Below are positions 1 to 8,245 of a stretch of 64,000 nt of DNA, piece by piece; position 1 is the stretch's first letter; every line of letters starts with the position of its first letter. The notes beneath the pieces are model-generated. The model worked only from the letters and a program-made list of their open reading frames with translations. It was not told the DNA's origin and did not search any database. This DNA comes from Cupriavidus basilensis (lineage in GTDB: Bacteria; Pseudomonadota; Gammaproteobacteria; Burkholderiales; Burkholderiaceae), in NCBI RefSeq assembly GCF_000832305.1, contig NZ_CP010536.1, positions 2,480,001 to 2,544,000 on the forward strand, in the 5' to 3' direction. A program made the translations under genes and the position numbers.

Positions 1-86
1 TGGACCGCCAGTCGTGCGGCGATATCGAGCCGGTGGTAGGACCGTCGGCTGGCGTCGAGTATGACCAGAATGGTAGCAAAGGACAT
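1..86 (-). CDS. Universal stress protein, N-terminal fragment (cut by window edge)
   Basis: Only the first 28 codons are inside the window; the gene continues past the left edge. The N-terminus (MSFATILVILDASRRS...) has the first beta strand and the Asp-containing turn typical of UspA-fold proteins, followed by an amphipathic helix rich in Arg and Ala. A GGGAG Shine-Dalgarno sequence lies 7 nt before the ATG. UspA proteins are cytoplasmic and usually bind ATP or AMP; many are induced by oxygen limitation or stasis. Its place at the edge of a cluster of BON, CBS, nitroreductase and Hsp20 genes fits that role. Whether the whole gene is intact cannot be seen. Confidence 0.75.
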   Translation of the reverse strand, partial: MSFATILVILDASRRSYHRLDIAARLAV

Positions 87-409
87 AAAGATACTCCCGC
101 TGGTTAGTGCGCTTTTGACCGACATTGAGAGCACTGCAGACATTCCCGCGTGCAGCACAAGGACGGCTTGTCCACTCTTTGCTCCAGGTTAAGATTCGCC
201 AGACGCCTCACAAGGCTCCGGTCTGAATGGCCGGGCAGCAGCAGCGTCCCCGGTGTTTGCGCTGCATCAGCGCACAGTTGGACACGGCAACTACGATAGG
301 ACCAGCTAGCCCAATGCATTGCCGTCGCGGAGATCGCCATGCCTGCCAGAACACTCATCTTCCATCATGACGCGCGCCGCATGATGCTGAAGCGGCCACC
401 TCGGTGCCC
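87..409. other. Intergenic region with a weak FNR-like site
   Basis: No convincing gene is present; the open frames here lack ribosome binding sites and recognisable protein sequence. A degenerate FNR-type palindrome, TTGCTCCAGGTTAA, lies at 179-192 and shares the internal CCAG spacer of better sites elsewhere in the island. No -10-like hexamer sits at the class II distance on the minus strand, so its function is doubtful. Confidence 0.35.
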
Positions 410-1036
410 CTATCTTCCTGCCAGACAGGCTACCACTTCCGCATCCTTGACCTGCGAGAAGTCGCGGTAGAAATCGCCAACTGCCCGGAAACGGTCCGGC
501 GACTCCAGGCACACGACCTCGTCGGCATAGGGCTGCAACAGCGCCAGCGTTTGCGGTGGCGCCACCGGTACCGCGCAGATGATCCGCGCGGGCTTTTGCT
601 CGCGGATAGCGTGCAGGGCGGCGATCATTGAAGCTCCGGTCGCCAGACCGTCGTCCACGACGATAACCTGCCGACCGGTGGCGCAGAGCGGATCCCGGCC
701 CGGGGTGTACGCGGCGCGGCGCTGCCGTAGCAAATCGAGCTGGGCGGCCCGCTCACGGTCGATGTACGCACTGTCGGCGCCCGCCACGGTGGCATAGGGC
801 GTGAGGTAAGTCCAGCCGGTCTCGTCCACCGCTCCGATGGCAAACTCCGGATTGCCAGGCGCGCCGAGCTTGCGAACGAGGACGACATCAAGATCCGCGC
901 TCAGCGCATCGGCGATGATGGCGCCCATGGGTACCGCGCCGCGCGGCACTGCCAGCACCAGCGGCCGCTTTCCGGCATGGCCAGCGAGCGCACGCGCCAG
1001 TTGTGCGGCGGCATCGGCCCTGTCAATGAATGGCAT
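410..1036 (-). CDS. Phosphoribosyltransferase family protein
   Basis: A 208-residue type I phosphoribosyltransferase-fold protein. The PRPP-binding loop is clear around residues 125-138 (VIVVDDGLATGASM), and the N-terminal half has the dimer and hood region (VLAVPRGAVPMG). Such proteins normally move a ribose phosphate from PRPP to a base, but this stand-alone family, common in stress islands, has no proven substrate. The ATG is preceded by AGGAG. It follows a nitroreductase gene on the same strand with a 32-nt gap, so they are probably co-transcribed. A second, longer copy fused to a hydrolase-like domain lies at 9264-10613, and a PRPP-synthetase-like gene lies at 20254, so a PRPP-linked salvage role is a fair inference. 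Confidence 0.85.
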   Translation of the reverse strand: MPFIDRADAAAQLARALAGHAGKRPLVLAVPRGAVPMGAIIADALSADLDVVLVRKLGAPGNPEFAIGAVDETGWTYLTPYATVAGADSAYIDRERAAQLDLLRQRRAAYTPGRDPLCATGRQVIVVDDGLATGASMIAALHAIREQKPARIICAVPVAPPQTLALLQPYADEVVCLESPDRFRAVGDFYRDFSQVKDAEVVACLAGR

Positions 1037-1068
1037 GGTTGCTCTCCTGTGGTTGGCCGTATGGCCGC

Positions 1069-1674
1069 TTAGGCCGGATAGCCCACGCTTTGGGCCAGGA
1101 TTACGCGCTGGTCGGGCGCCAGCCGCATTGCCGCAGCCAATGTGCGGCGATCCAGCAAGCCGCGCGCTACCGTGGCAAGGCCCGATGCGGCGCAGAAGAG
1201 ATAGACGTTCTGGCTGATATACCCCGTGTCCAGCGCTGTATAGAACTGGCGCACTGATTTGTCGGTCTCGTCGAGCATGGACAGCCGGCTAACATAGACG
1301 AGGTTCAACGGCGCTTCCGCAACATAGTCCTGCAGGCCGGTGGCCGCGCGCAGGTCTTCGCCGCTGACCAGCCGAAGGCGCCAGTCTGCCGCTTCAAGCA
1401 CATACAAGCCATCCCGCAGCGCAAGGTACAAGTCGATTTCCTGCCAGTTACGGGCCGAGGGCGCTGTGCGCAGGCCGGCTTCCGGGCGGTTGATGCCGAA
1501 AGCGGCCCACAGCAGGGAAGACAATAGCGAGTCGTCCAGGCTACGCGGGGCAAAGCGTCTGGTCGAGCAGCGCTGCCGCAGCGCTGTCAGCAATGACATG
1601 CCGCCCTCGGATTGCGGTACCGGCAGCTTCAAGTATTCCACGCCGGATTCGGATGAAGCGATGGGATGTGTCAC
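1069..1674 (-). CDS. SagB-type nitroreductase family protein
   Basis: A 201-residue FMN-dependent nitroreductase-fold protein of the SagB/ThcOx-like branch. Visible marks are the N-terminal RCSTRRF motif, expected to contact FMN phosphate, the central segment APSARNWQEIDLYL, and the C-terminal ISQNVYLFCAASGLAT helix that lines the flavin site. It probably reduces a small quinone, nitro or other electron acceptor with NAD(P)H; the true substrate is unknown. The start is GTG at 1674, with GGAG upstream; it overlaps the stop of the preceding broken frame as GTGA, suggesting coupled translation. A paralogue lies at 24163-24819. Confidence 0.85.
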   Translation of the reverse strand: MTHPIASSESGVEYLKLPVPQSEGGMSLLTALRQRCSTRRFAPRSLDDSLLSSLLWAAFGINRPEAGLRTAPSARNWQEIDLYLALRDGLYVLEAADWRLRLVSGEDLRAATGLQDYVAEAPLNLVYVSRLSMLDETDKSVRQFYTALDTGYISQNVYLFCAASGLATVARGLLDRRTLAAAMRLAPDQRVILAQSVGYPA

Positions 1675-2115
1675 GTCGAACTCCAGATGGTCGGGGTCGG
1701 CACGCCCTTGGGATTGCCGTAGGCTGCTAACTGGCCCTGCAACTTGGGATGGATCAAAGGAACGCCATTTGCCCTGTCAATCGTGGAGCAGTAGTCCATG
1801 GGACCTAAGGGGTAGGCGCTGGGCAACCCATCGGGGACTTGCGATTCTGGTGGAAACTGTGGGAAGCCGTTGCCTTGTCCCATACAGACCTGACTCCCCA
1901 GTTTTGCCTGCTCATCCGTTCTGGACAAACGAGCAACAGCCGCCAAGTCCAGCGGCGCCTGTAACCCGAAGTCACGAAGCGCCGTGGCGGCACGCATCCT
2001 CTTTAGCAATCGGGCGCCATGCAGATGGCTTCAGCGCATAGAAACCGTCGGCGAGCGCCAGATACAGGTCGAATTCCTGCCGGCTGGATGCCGATGCAAC
2101 CGTGCGCCTGTGGCC
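1671..2115 (-). pseudogene. Fragment of a second SagB-type nitroreductase joined to an unrecognised C-terminus
   Basis: On the minus strand between about 2115 and 1905 the translation reads RQEFDLYLALADGFYAL, then after a stop and frame change RAATALRDFGLQAPLDLAAV. These match, in order, QEIDLYLALRDGLYVL and LRAATGLQDYVAEAPLNLVY of the adjacent intact nitroreductase. The second half remains open from 2009 (TTG) to 1671 but changes into about 75 residues I do not recognise (ending GVPTPTIWSST) that overlap the next gene's start. The simplest reading is a decayed nitroreductase fused by deletion to the tail of another gene once coupled to the downstream nitroreductase. Confidence 0.65.
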
Positions 2116-2156
2116 TGCCCCAAAGTAAACTGTACGTGCGACTATGGCGACCGACC

Positions 2157-2477
2157 TTACTTCGAATGCGCACCTTCCTTGTCTGGATCGCGAGTGTCCG
2201 TATGTGCCCCGTCGGTGTACGGGTCGAACTTGCCAGCCTTCGCCCCGTTGGTGTAGGGATCTGTCTTGCCAGTCCTCTGCCCGTTGGCGTGCGGATCGGG
2301 TCTGCCGGTCTTGGCTACGTTGGCGTTCGGATCATCCTTGCCCGCCTTGGCTTCATCGGTGTATGGATTTACCTTGCCGGTCTTGGTTCCGTCGGTGTAC
2401 GGATCCGGATTCTTCTGGCCATACACAGAAGCCGCGGCGGCGGCAACAAGTAATGTCATTATGAATTTCCTGTACAT
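2157..2477 (-). CDS. Small secreted protein made of 12-residue tandem repeats
   Basis: A 106-residue protein. The first ~21 residues form a signal peptide (basic MYRK, hydrophobic MTLLVAAAAASVYG, then Gln). The rest is a tandem array of about seven 12-residue units of the type DPYTDGAKTGK, each with DPY or NPY, an acidic or Asn turn, a small residue, Lys and Thr-Gly. The composition is very hydrophilic, so the mature protein is probably extended and periplasmic or surface located. The start was chosen at 2477 because AGGAG lies just upstream and the signal peptide begins there. I do not recognise a named family. Promoters are uncertain; an FNR-type site with a -10-like hexamer lies about 340 nt upstream. 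Confidence 0.75.
   Translation of the reverse strand: MYRKFIMTLLVAAAAASVYGQKNPDPYTDGTKTGKVNPYTDEAKAGKDDPNANVAKTGRPDPHANGQRTGKTDPYTNGAKAGKFDPYTDGAHTDTRDPDKEGAHSK
2160..2414 (-). repeat. 36-bp coding tandem repeat array (about 7 units)
   Basis: The array encodes the 12-residue repeats of the secreted protein. Units are diverged in DNA but keep Asp-Pro at the start and Thr/Ala-Gly-Lys at the end, which suggests an old, selected repeat and not a recent slippage product. Confidence 0.7.
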
Positions 2478-3084
2478 CTCTTGCTCCTGTGGCGAATAAA
2501 GCGCTGATTGTCGTTCCAATCGCGGCGGAAGGTCTTAATCTCACAACAACAGGCTTGCGAGTGGTGCCCGGTGAGCCCCTATCCGGTAGAGATAAACTAC
2601 ACGCGGCACGCTGCAAGGCTAAAAAATGCCAAGGGTGCACCTCCGGTGCTTTGCCGCACACGTATTCCGGCAGTCGTAACTCAGATCGACAGCGCCCTTC
2701 GGCTACCCTAAAAGGCCATGCCAGCGGTTTGGCCATTTCCCATCTAGGCGGCAGGATCGAATTGAGTCACTTGAAGTCAATAGTGAAACGCCGCTAACCT
2801 CCCCTTGTTGCCTGAAGCATAGTCAATTGTCCGGACACGACTTTGCCTTGCATCAAGGGGCCGCGAGTCTCGAGTGCGATGGCAGCTATGGCCACGGACC
2901 ACTCGCGGCGTCATAACCCGCACCCTGTTCCTCGTCAACCTCGGCGTACTTTTCTCTGAAGTGCTGACTGTTGACTACGACAGTGAGCGGCAGGCCTCCA
3001 AAGGCCGCTTACTTGAACAAATTTCTGGGGGACATGTGCTTTCGTGTTCGCTCCCAGGACTTCTTCAGGCGTCGCAAATAGTAG
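2478..3084. other. Gene-poor stretch, lower GC than its surroundings
   Basis: About 600 bases with no gene I can support. Open frames exist on both strands but lack ribosome binding sites and look random. A short plus-strand frame ends GDMCFRVRSQDFFRRRK at about 3070; it has the look of a real C-terminus but no upstream gene is intact. Composition is more AT-rich than the flanks. The stretch may be a scar of lost genes or of a mobile element. It contains the FNR-type site at 2843-2856. Confidence 0.5.
2816..2856 (-). promoter_or_regulatory. FNR/ANR-type box with a correctly spaced -10-like hexamer
   Basis: TTGCC-TTGC-ATCAA at 2843-2856 matches the FNR half-sites at 8 of 10 positions. On the minus strand TATGCT (2821-2816) is centred 31 bp downstream, the same spacing as at the other island sites. 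The first intact downstream gene is the repeat protein at 2477, so the transcript would have a long leader or the original target has been lost. Confidence 0.5.
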
Positions 3085-3627
3085 CTAGACGCCAGGTGGA
3101 AGCTTGGAGGCCATCAGCTTCCTCCGGTCAATCTTGCGCCCATCGACAATGAACGTACCATCGCCAACGGCGTGAACCGTGCGCTTCTCCTTGCGCGCGG
3201 TATCAATTCGTGCGGCGACCGCCTGTAATACGACAACGTTGTGTTTCTTAACGATGTCGATGACTTTGCATTCTATGTTGGCGAGGCACTCCTTGATCAG
3301 GGGTGACTTCACATATTTGCCACGTACAGGCGTGAGCTTAAACTTGGCAAACTTGTCTGTATCTGCCCCAGAGCACGTCCCTATACCGACCACTTTATCC
3401 AGCATGTCGACAGTGGGAATGGCGATGACGCACTCCTTATTTTTTCGCAACGCCGCAAAAGAGTGATTCCATGCACCCGTGGTAATGGCGAATAACGGAG
3501 TGAAGTCCATCACCATGGTCCACGAGATGGTCATGATGTTGTCTTTCTGTCCATCGTGAGTTGTGACGAGAACAACAGGCCCCGATTCCATCAGGGTAAA
3601 AACCTTGCTCAGTTTCAACGGACGCAT
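3085..3627 (-). CDS. Flavin reductase family protein (FMN-binding split barrel)
   Basis: A 180-residue protein of the flavin reductase-like split-barrel family. It has the N-terminal VVLVTTHDGQKDNIMTISW stretch and the ITTGAWNHSF and VIAIPT segments where FMN usually binds. The ATG at 3627 was chosen because GAGGTG lies 7-8 nt upstream and homologues start near the LSKVF segment. Members reduce free flavins with NAD(P)H or act as flavoprotein oxidoreductases; the substrate here is unknown. Base composition is clearly more AT-rich than the neighbouring genes, which suggests a separate arrival. It stands alone between gene-poor DNA and the BON gene. Confidence 0.8.
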   Translation of the reverse strand: MRPLKLSKVFTLMESGPVVLVTTHDGQKDNIMTISWTMVMDFTPLFAITTGAWNHSFAALRKNKECVIAIPTVDMLDKVVGIGTCSGADTDKFAKFKLTPVRGKYVKSPLIKECLANIECKVIDIVKKHNVVVLQAVAARIDTARKEKRTVHAVGDGTFIVDGRKIDRRKLMASKLPPGV

Positions 3628-3798
3628 CAGTGCACCTCGTGATGGCTTGGTAGCGTATGACGCAGTCATGCGACACGGAGTACAACGAGATTTTCCGTGA
3701 ACTAAAGGCATTCGAAGCCGCGCATTCGGACATCGCTCTCAGCCAAACCAGCAACGCATCACGACGCTGACGAACCGGCATCCTGACTTTCGCAGCGG

Positions 3799-4443
3799 TC
3801 ACAATAGCGTGAGGTGATCAATCACCCTGGTTACGCCCGGTGCCGACCAGGCCGCGCCCATTGCAGCCTCCCGCTCCTGCGGCGAATCGACCTTGCCTTT
3901 CAGTGTCACCACGCCCCCCAGCACCTCGACCTGGATATGTGCCGCCTCCCGATGGGCATGCCGCCGCAATGCGGCATCGATCCGCTTGGCCACGTCAGGC
4001 GGCGCGACGCGCGGCCTTATCGTGATCTGGTCGATCACGCCGGCCACGCCGCGCAGATGCTCGACGGAGCGCTCAGCCAGTTCACGCTGATAAGCCCAGT
4101 CCACCTCGCCAGCTAGCGACACCCAGCCTTTCTCCACGCGCACCTTGATGCCGGCGGCAGGCAAGCCCGCATGCCATTGCAGCGATGCCCTTGCCGCCTG
4201 GGCGATCGCTTCGTCGTCGTGCGCGCCGGGAATGCGCAAATCGAGCGCCACGACTACGGCCTTGACACCGGCTACGCGCTCGGCGGCGCGCTCGGCGGCC
4301 AGCTTTTCCACATAGGTGCGCAGATGGCCGCTCAAGGTCACTACGCCACCATTGACTTCGACGCCGACCGTGGCGGCGTCCACTGCGGGATCCCAGGCCA
4401 GTTCGTCGCTCACGTCCTGCTTGATCTGCATATCGGTCTTCAT
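3799..4443 (-). CDS. Triple BON domain protein
   Basis: A 214-residue protein of three consecutive BON domains (about residues 1-70, 75-145 and 148-214). Each has the VEVNGGVVTLSGHL-type strand-turn-strand signature followed by a helix ending in GV. BON domains in OsmY-like proteins bind phospholipid membranes; here there is no signal peptide, so it is probably cytoplasmic or at the inner membrane. The start was placed at MKTDMQIKQDV (4443) because AAGGGGAAGG precedes it and the paralogue at 24927-25580 begins the same way. An FNR-type box and -10 lie upstream at the class II distance, implying induction when oxygen falls. Confidence 0.85.
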   Translation of the reverse strand: MKTDMQIKQDVSDELAWDPAVDAATVGVEVNGGVVTLSGHLRTYVEKLAAERAAERVAGVKAVVVALDLRIPGAHDDEAIAQAARASLQWHAGLPAAGIKVRVEKGWVSLAGEVDWAYQRELAERSVEHLRGVAGVIDQITIRPRVAPPDVAKRIDAALRRHAHREAAHIQVEVLGGVVTLKGKVDSPQEREAAMGAAWSAPGVTRVIDHLTLL

Positions 4444-4498
4444 CTGCCTTCCCCTTGCTAGCATCTGCACCAGATCAGTCTGGCGCGACTGTGATTCC

Positions 4499-4539
4499 AG
4501 CTTAGAAGCGTGGCGCGCGTTGCCATTGACACATATCAA
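4499..4539 (-). promoter_or_regulatory. FNR/ANR-type class II promoter for the BON gene
   Basis: TTGAC-ACAT-ATCAA at 4526-4539 matches the FNR consensus in 9 of 10 half-site positions. On the minus strand TAAGCT (4504-4499) is centred 31 bp downstream. The predicted start of transcription near 4491 leaves a leader of about 48 nt before the BON start codon. Confidence 0.75.
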
Positions 4540-4592
4540 GGCCGCGCCTGCCGGCATGCCGCGCCAAGTCGTGGGCTACTACGCGGCACGAC

Positions 4593-6974
4593 TCAGTACA
4601 TTAGAAATCGCGCCCGGTCTTGCGCGAAGTCCGCGCCTTGCGTCGACACCGCCATTTCGACCGCCGCCAGCGATGCGTGCGCATCGATCAAGCGCCAGAC
4701 GCGCTCGGAACCGAGCGACGCGCGGATTGCAGGGAGGTTGAATTGCCGCGGGTAAAGCGCATGCAGCGCGATAGCCAGCGCAAGACCCAGGCGCCCGGGT
4801 GGTGTGTTCCCTATCGCTGCCTTGATCGACACGCCATGGCAAAGCCGACCGCGATAGCGTCCTTCAGTCGGCACAAAGCTCGTTACTTCGAACCTCGCCT
4901 TGGTATCGAGCTTCTTGAGATAGTCAGCCAGGTCCCGCCCTGCAATCCATGGGGCGCCAACCAGCTCGAATGGCGTCGGCGTGCCGCGCCCCACACTGAC
5001 ATTCGCGCCTTCGATCATGCCGAGGTCGGGATATAGCTCAAGTTGCTCTGTATTGCGCAGATTTGGCGAGATCGGGACCCAGCCAAGTCCAGTGTCGGAA
5101 AAGCGCATGTGGCGGATGTAGCCTTGCATGGCGACGACCCGGAGATCCGCGCCGATATGCAGGCGCGCATTGAACATCCGGGCGAGCTCTCCTACGGTCA
5201 TGCCATGCACCAACGGCAATGGAAAGTACCCGGTAAATGAGGACGGCGTGCCGGGGTCCTGCAGCGGGCCGCCGAACACATCGGCGCCCAGCGGGTTCGG
5301 CCGGTCCAGCACAAAGACAGGGATGCCGCGGGCAGCGGCGGCTTCGAGCGTGTAGCCGAGCGTCGTGATGTAGGTAAAGAAGCGCACACCGGCGTCCTGC
5401 ACGTCGAACACCAGCGCATCCACGCCTTCCAGCGCCGCTGGCGCAAAGCGCTTGTTTCCGTCGTAAAGGCTATGCACGGGCACGCCGGTTGCCGGGTCGG
5501 ACGAATCTCCCAGTGGGGCATCGATATCGCTGGCCAAGCCATGCTCGGGAGCAAACAGCGCCGCCAGCGTGACACCGGGCGCATGGGCCAGCGCATCCGC
5601 TGTTCGCACGCCCCTGCTATCGAATCCGCTGCGATTCGTGACCAGCCCCACGCGCAAGCCCGACAATGGTGCGAACGCTTGCGCCTCCAGTACATCGATG
5701 CCGCTGCGCACCGGCCCTGCGGCGGGCGGCAGCCGCATGGCCTGAGCCAAGGCAACCTCCGTGCCTGGCACGGCGTGGGTGATCGCTGCCATGGCGACCG
5801 GAGCGGCCTCGCTAGCCAGCAGGGCCAGCACTTGCTGACGCAGCGGTGCAGCGTCCCCCCTGTCGTATGGATGCAGCCGGCTGCTCAGGATGACAGCGAA
5901 GCGCTTGGTCACCAGGTCGATCCACACGCCGGTGCCGGTGTAGCCGGTCTGCTCGATCATTCCCAGCGCCGGTAGCCGGTCACGGTTGGCGACGAGCGGC
6001 GCGGCCAGTGCCCATCCCAAACCACGCCAGGCATTGGCGGCCAGCGGCGACGCCGGCGCTGCCAGCAGCGCCACGCTCTCGGGTTTCAGCACCGTGGCCG
6101 CGCCGCTGCGTCCATCGTTGAGGATCATTTGCGCGAACCGGGCCAGATCCTCGGCAGTGGAAAACAGTCCGGCATGGCCGGCCACGCCCCCCATGCGTGC
6201 AGCGATGGGGTCGTGAACACGCCCGCGAAGCATCTCCCCCCCTCTTGACGCCGTAGGCGCGATCCTGCGCGCCGCCGCCGGGCCGGGAAGAAAGCCCGTG
6301 TCCTGCATGCGCAAGGGCGTAAAGATCTGTTCGCGGCACCACGCGTCCAAGGATTGCCCACTGACACGCCGGACCAGCTCGCCAAGCACGATGAAATTGA
6401 TGTCGCTATAGATCACGCGCGACCCCGGCGGCGCAATTGGGGCCTGGCGCATTGCTTCCCGCACTATGTCGTTCACCCCGCCCGAGCGTCGGCCCGGCGG
6501 CAGGCCCGCAGGCAATCCAGAGGTATGCGACAGCAGTTCGCGCACCGTGACGCGCTCCTTGCCGGCGACGCCGAACTCGGGTAAGTACTGCGCCACCGGG
6601 GCATCCAGGAGAATCGAACCGCGCTCGTTCAACTGCAGCACGGCGGTGGTGGTAGCGATGACTTTGGTGACCGATGCGAGATCGAACACGGTGTTGGCGA
6701 GCATCGCCTCGCTCGCCGGGAGGACGGCGCGCAGGCCGGCGGCGGCACGATAGTGGATATGCTCGGCGTCGCCCGCCAGCACCACGGCGCCGGGTACGTT
6801 GCCGGCCTCGATCTGGCCGGCGACGATGATGCGCAGTTGCTCACGCGTGCCTGCATCGGTACGCGCAAGGCTCGTCGCCTCAATGGGCGCCTCTGAGGCA
6901 GATGCCGCCGATGGCGGCTCGCATGCCAGGATCAGCATCGCGAGTACGGCGAGCAAGGTGTCGCGCGTGCTCAT
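4593..6974 (-). CDS. Fusion of beta-lactamase-like serine hydrolase and DUF1343/NamZ-type muramidase
   Basis: A 793-residue two-domain envelope protein. Residues 1-25 form a signal peptide, possibly a lipoprotein signal (LILAC). About residues 40-390 are a class C beta-lactamase/AmpH-type hydrolase with the SxxK motif in DLASVTKVIATT and a YSD box (YSDINFIVLGEL). About residues 420-793 are a DUF1343 domain with VGLVTNRSG, LFAPEHGL, FDVQDAGVRFFTYI and SPNLRNTEQLELYPDLG. The Tannerella DUF1343 enzyme NamZ is an exo-N-acetylmuramidase, so the protein may combine muropeptide or ester hydrolysis with removal of MurNAc. It is last in an ATGA-coupled operon after a DUF4015 hydrolase and a deacetylase. 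Catalytic roles are inferred. Confidence 0.85.
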   Translation of the reverse strand: MSTRDTLLAVLAMLILACEPPSAASASEAPIEATSLARTDAGTREQLRIIVAGQIEAGNVPGAVVLAGDAEHIHYRAAAGLRAVLPASEAMLANTVFDLASVTKVIATTTAVLQLNERGSILLDAPVAQYLPEFGVAGKERVTVRELLSHTSGLPAGLPPGRRSGGVNDIVREAMRQAPIAPPGSRVIYSDINFIVLGELVRRVSGQSLDAWCREQIFTPLRMQDTGFLPGPAAARRIAPTASRGGEMLRGRVHDPIAARMGGVAGHAGLFSTAEDLARFAQMILNDGRSGAATVLKPESVALLAAPASPLAANAWRGLGWALAAPLVANRDRLPALGMIEQTGYTGTGVWIDLVTKRFAVILSSRLHPYDRGDAAPLRQQVLALLASEAAPVAMAAITHAVPGTEVALAQAMRLPPAAGPVRSGIDVLEAQAFAPLSGLRVGLVTNRSGFDSRGVRTADALAHAPGVTLAALFAPEHGLASDIDAPLGDSSDPATGVPVHSLYDGNKRFAPAALEGVDALVFDVQDAGVRFFTYITTLGYTLEAAAARGIPVFVLDRPNPLGADVFGGPLQDPGTPSSFTGYFPLPLVHGMTVGELARMFNARLHIGADLRVVAMQGYIRHMRFSDTGLGWVPISPNLRNTEQLELYPDLGMIEGANVSVGRGTPTPFELVGAPWIAGRDLADYLKKLDTKARFEVTSFVPTEGRYRGRLCHGVSIKAAIGNTPPGRLGLALAIALHALYPRQFNLPAIRASLGSERVWRLIDAHASLAAVEMAVSTQGADFAQDRARFLMY

Positions 6975-8245
6975 CTTGGCAATTGCGTGGAATCATACTG
7001 GTTGCGTGGATTCCAAAGCATCCACCCGTCCGTATCTGCGGAGTCCGCGGCTTGCGTTTGCGCCCGGATCTCATCGGCATCGAACTCGCGATGATCAAAT
7101 GCATAGTCGCGGAATGCCTGGAGCCAGGGACGGAAGCGCACGCCCGGCAACCCGGTCCGCCTCTTGGCCTCGGCCAGGGAGCGGGCCACTATCTCCCCGG
7201 GATGCTCCACGGGCTTGTTGCAGCCCGGCAGGCCCCAGGTGAAGCCGGACGGGTAGAGCATGGGCGAGATGTAGTCCAGCGCTGCACCCAGGGGTTCCAA
7301 CTGCTGGCCGATTGCCGTGTCGTCGAGGTTCCAGCACACGTAGCCGAAGATGTCCGCCGAGATGTACACGTTGTAGCGGGCGAGCCGTGTGCGGGCCGCA
7401 CGGAGAAAGCCAGTGATGGCAGCCACCCTTGCTTCTCGCGTGCTGGTCTGAGCAAAGCGAAGTCCGCCGGCGTCCGGAAAGCGCAGGTAGTCAAACTGGA
7501 TTTCGTCGAAGCCCATGCGCGCGGCCTCCTCCGCAAGGTCCAGATTGTGCTCCCGTGCGTCTCCCGAAAACGGATCGATCCATCTGAGCCCCTCTCGGTC
7601 ACGCCAGACATCGCCCCGGCCATCCCGCACAGCCCATTCCGGGTGCGCCGCGGCAAGCGGCTCGTCCTTGAAGACAACGATGCGTGCGATCAGGTACAAG
7701 TTGCGCCCGTGCAGCGCCGCCAGCAGAGCCGGGAAATCGTGCACCATGGGCGCAGGTGCCTCCACCCGCCCGCTCGCCCCGATGGCATCACGCGCCGCGC
7801 TGCGGTAAGGCGTCATCCCACGGTCCCCCTTGACATCGATCACGAGCGCGTTAATGGCGCTGGATTGCGGCAAGGCGAGCGCGGCATCGCGCAACGCCGA
7901 GCTCGAAATGCCGAATACCGAGAGGTAGACCGCCTTGGGCCGCAACGGCGTGAGCGCCACCCGCAGTGGGTTGCCGCCTCTGGCCTCCGCGAGCGCACGG
8001 CCATAGCCAGCGGCTCGCGCCCCGATCGTGATAGCGCCCTGCACTGGCGCCCGGATCACAAAAGTCCCATCCGCACTGGTCAGGGAAGAGGCCGCGGATG
8101 TATCCAGTACGACCACGGTGGCCCCATGCACGGGGGCGCCAGAGCGAGCATCGACAACAGTGCCGGTGAGCGCGTCCGCGGCAACGGCCTGCCACGCCGC
8201 CAGCGCAAGCACGAACCACAAGGCATGACGTGTGCGCGTGCTCAT
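6971..8245 (-). CDS. Putative glycoside hydrolase, DUF4015 family, with carboxypeptidase-regulatory-like domain
   Basis: A 424-residue secreted protein. Residues 1-22 are a signal peptide. Residues 25-100 form a beta-sandwich like the carboxypeptidase regulatory domain (TGTVVDARSGAPVHGATVVV). Residues 105-420 match the DUF4015 putative glycosyl hydrolase barrel: INALVIDVKGDRG, YLIARIVVFKD, the WIDPFSG and FDEIQFDYLRFP segments with conserved Asp residues, and SPMLYPS. DUF4015 members are predicted to cut glycans but none is well characterised. Its stop overlaps the start of the serine hydrolase/NamZ gene as ATGA, and its own start overlaps the deacetylase stop in the same way, so the three proteins are probably made together for one envelope task. 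Confidence 0.85.
   Translation of the reverse strand: MSTRTRHALWFVLALAAWQAVAADALTGTVVDARSGAPVHGATVVVLDTSAASSLTSADGTFVIRAPVQGAITIGARAAGYGRALAEARGGNPLRVALTPLRPKAVYLSVFGISSSALRDAALALPQSSAINALVIDVKGDRGMTPYRSAARDAIGASGRVEAPAPMVHDFPALLAALHGRNLYLIARIVVFKDEPLAAAHPEWAVRDGRGDVWRDREGLRWIDPFSGDAREHNLDLAEEAARMGFDEIQFDYLRFPDAGGLRFAQTSTREARVAAITGFLRAARTRLARYNVYISADIFGYVCWNLDDTAIGQQLEPLGAALDYISPMLYPSGFTWGLPGCNKPVEHPGEIVARSLAEAKRRTGLPGVRFRPWLQAFRDYAFDHREFDADEIRAQTQAADSADTDGWMLWNPRNQYDSTQLPR

Noticed and set aside
1744..1757. FNR-like match TTGGGATGGATCAA upstream of the first nitroreductase
   Set aside because: Only one half-site is good, no -10-like hexamer lies at 31 bp, and it sits inside the pseudogene frame.
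2353..2736. Minus-strand frame overlapping the repeat protein
   Set aside because: No ribosome binding site, no recognisable domain, and it overlaps the repeat protein, whose signal peptide and repeats are clear.
3808..3827. Palindrome GGTGATCAATCACC near the end of the BON gene
   Set aside because: It lies within the coding sequence at the C-terminus and has no T-run; probably chance.
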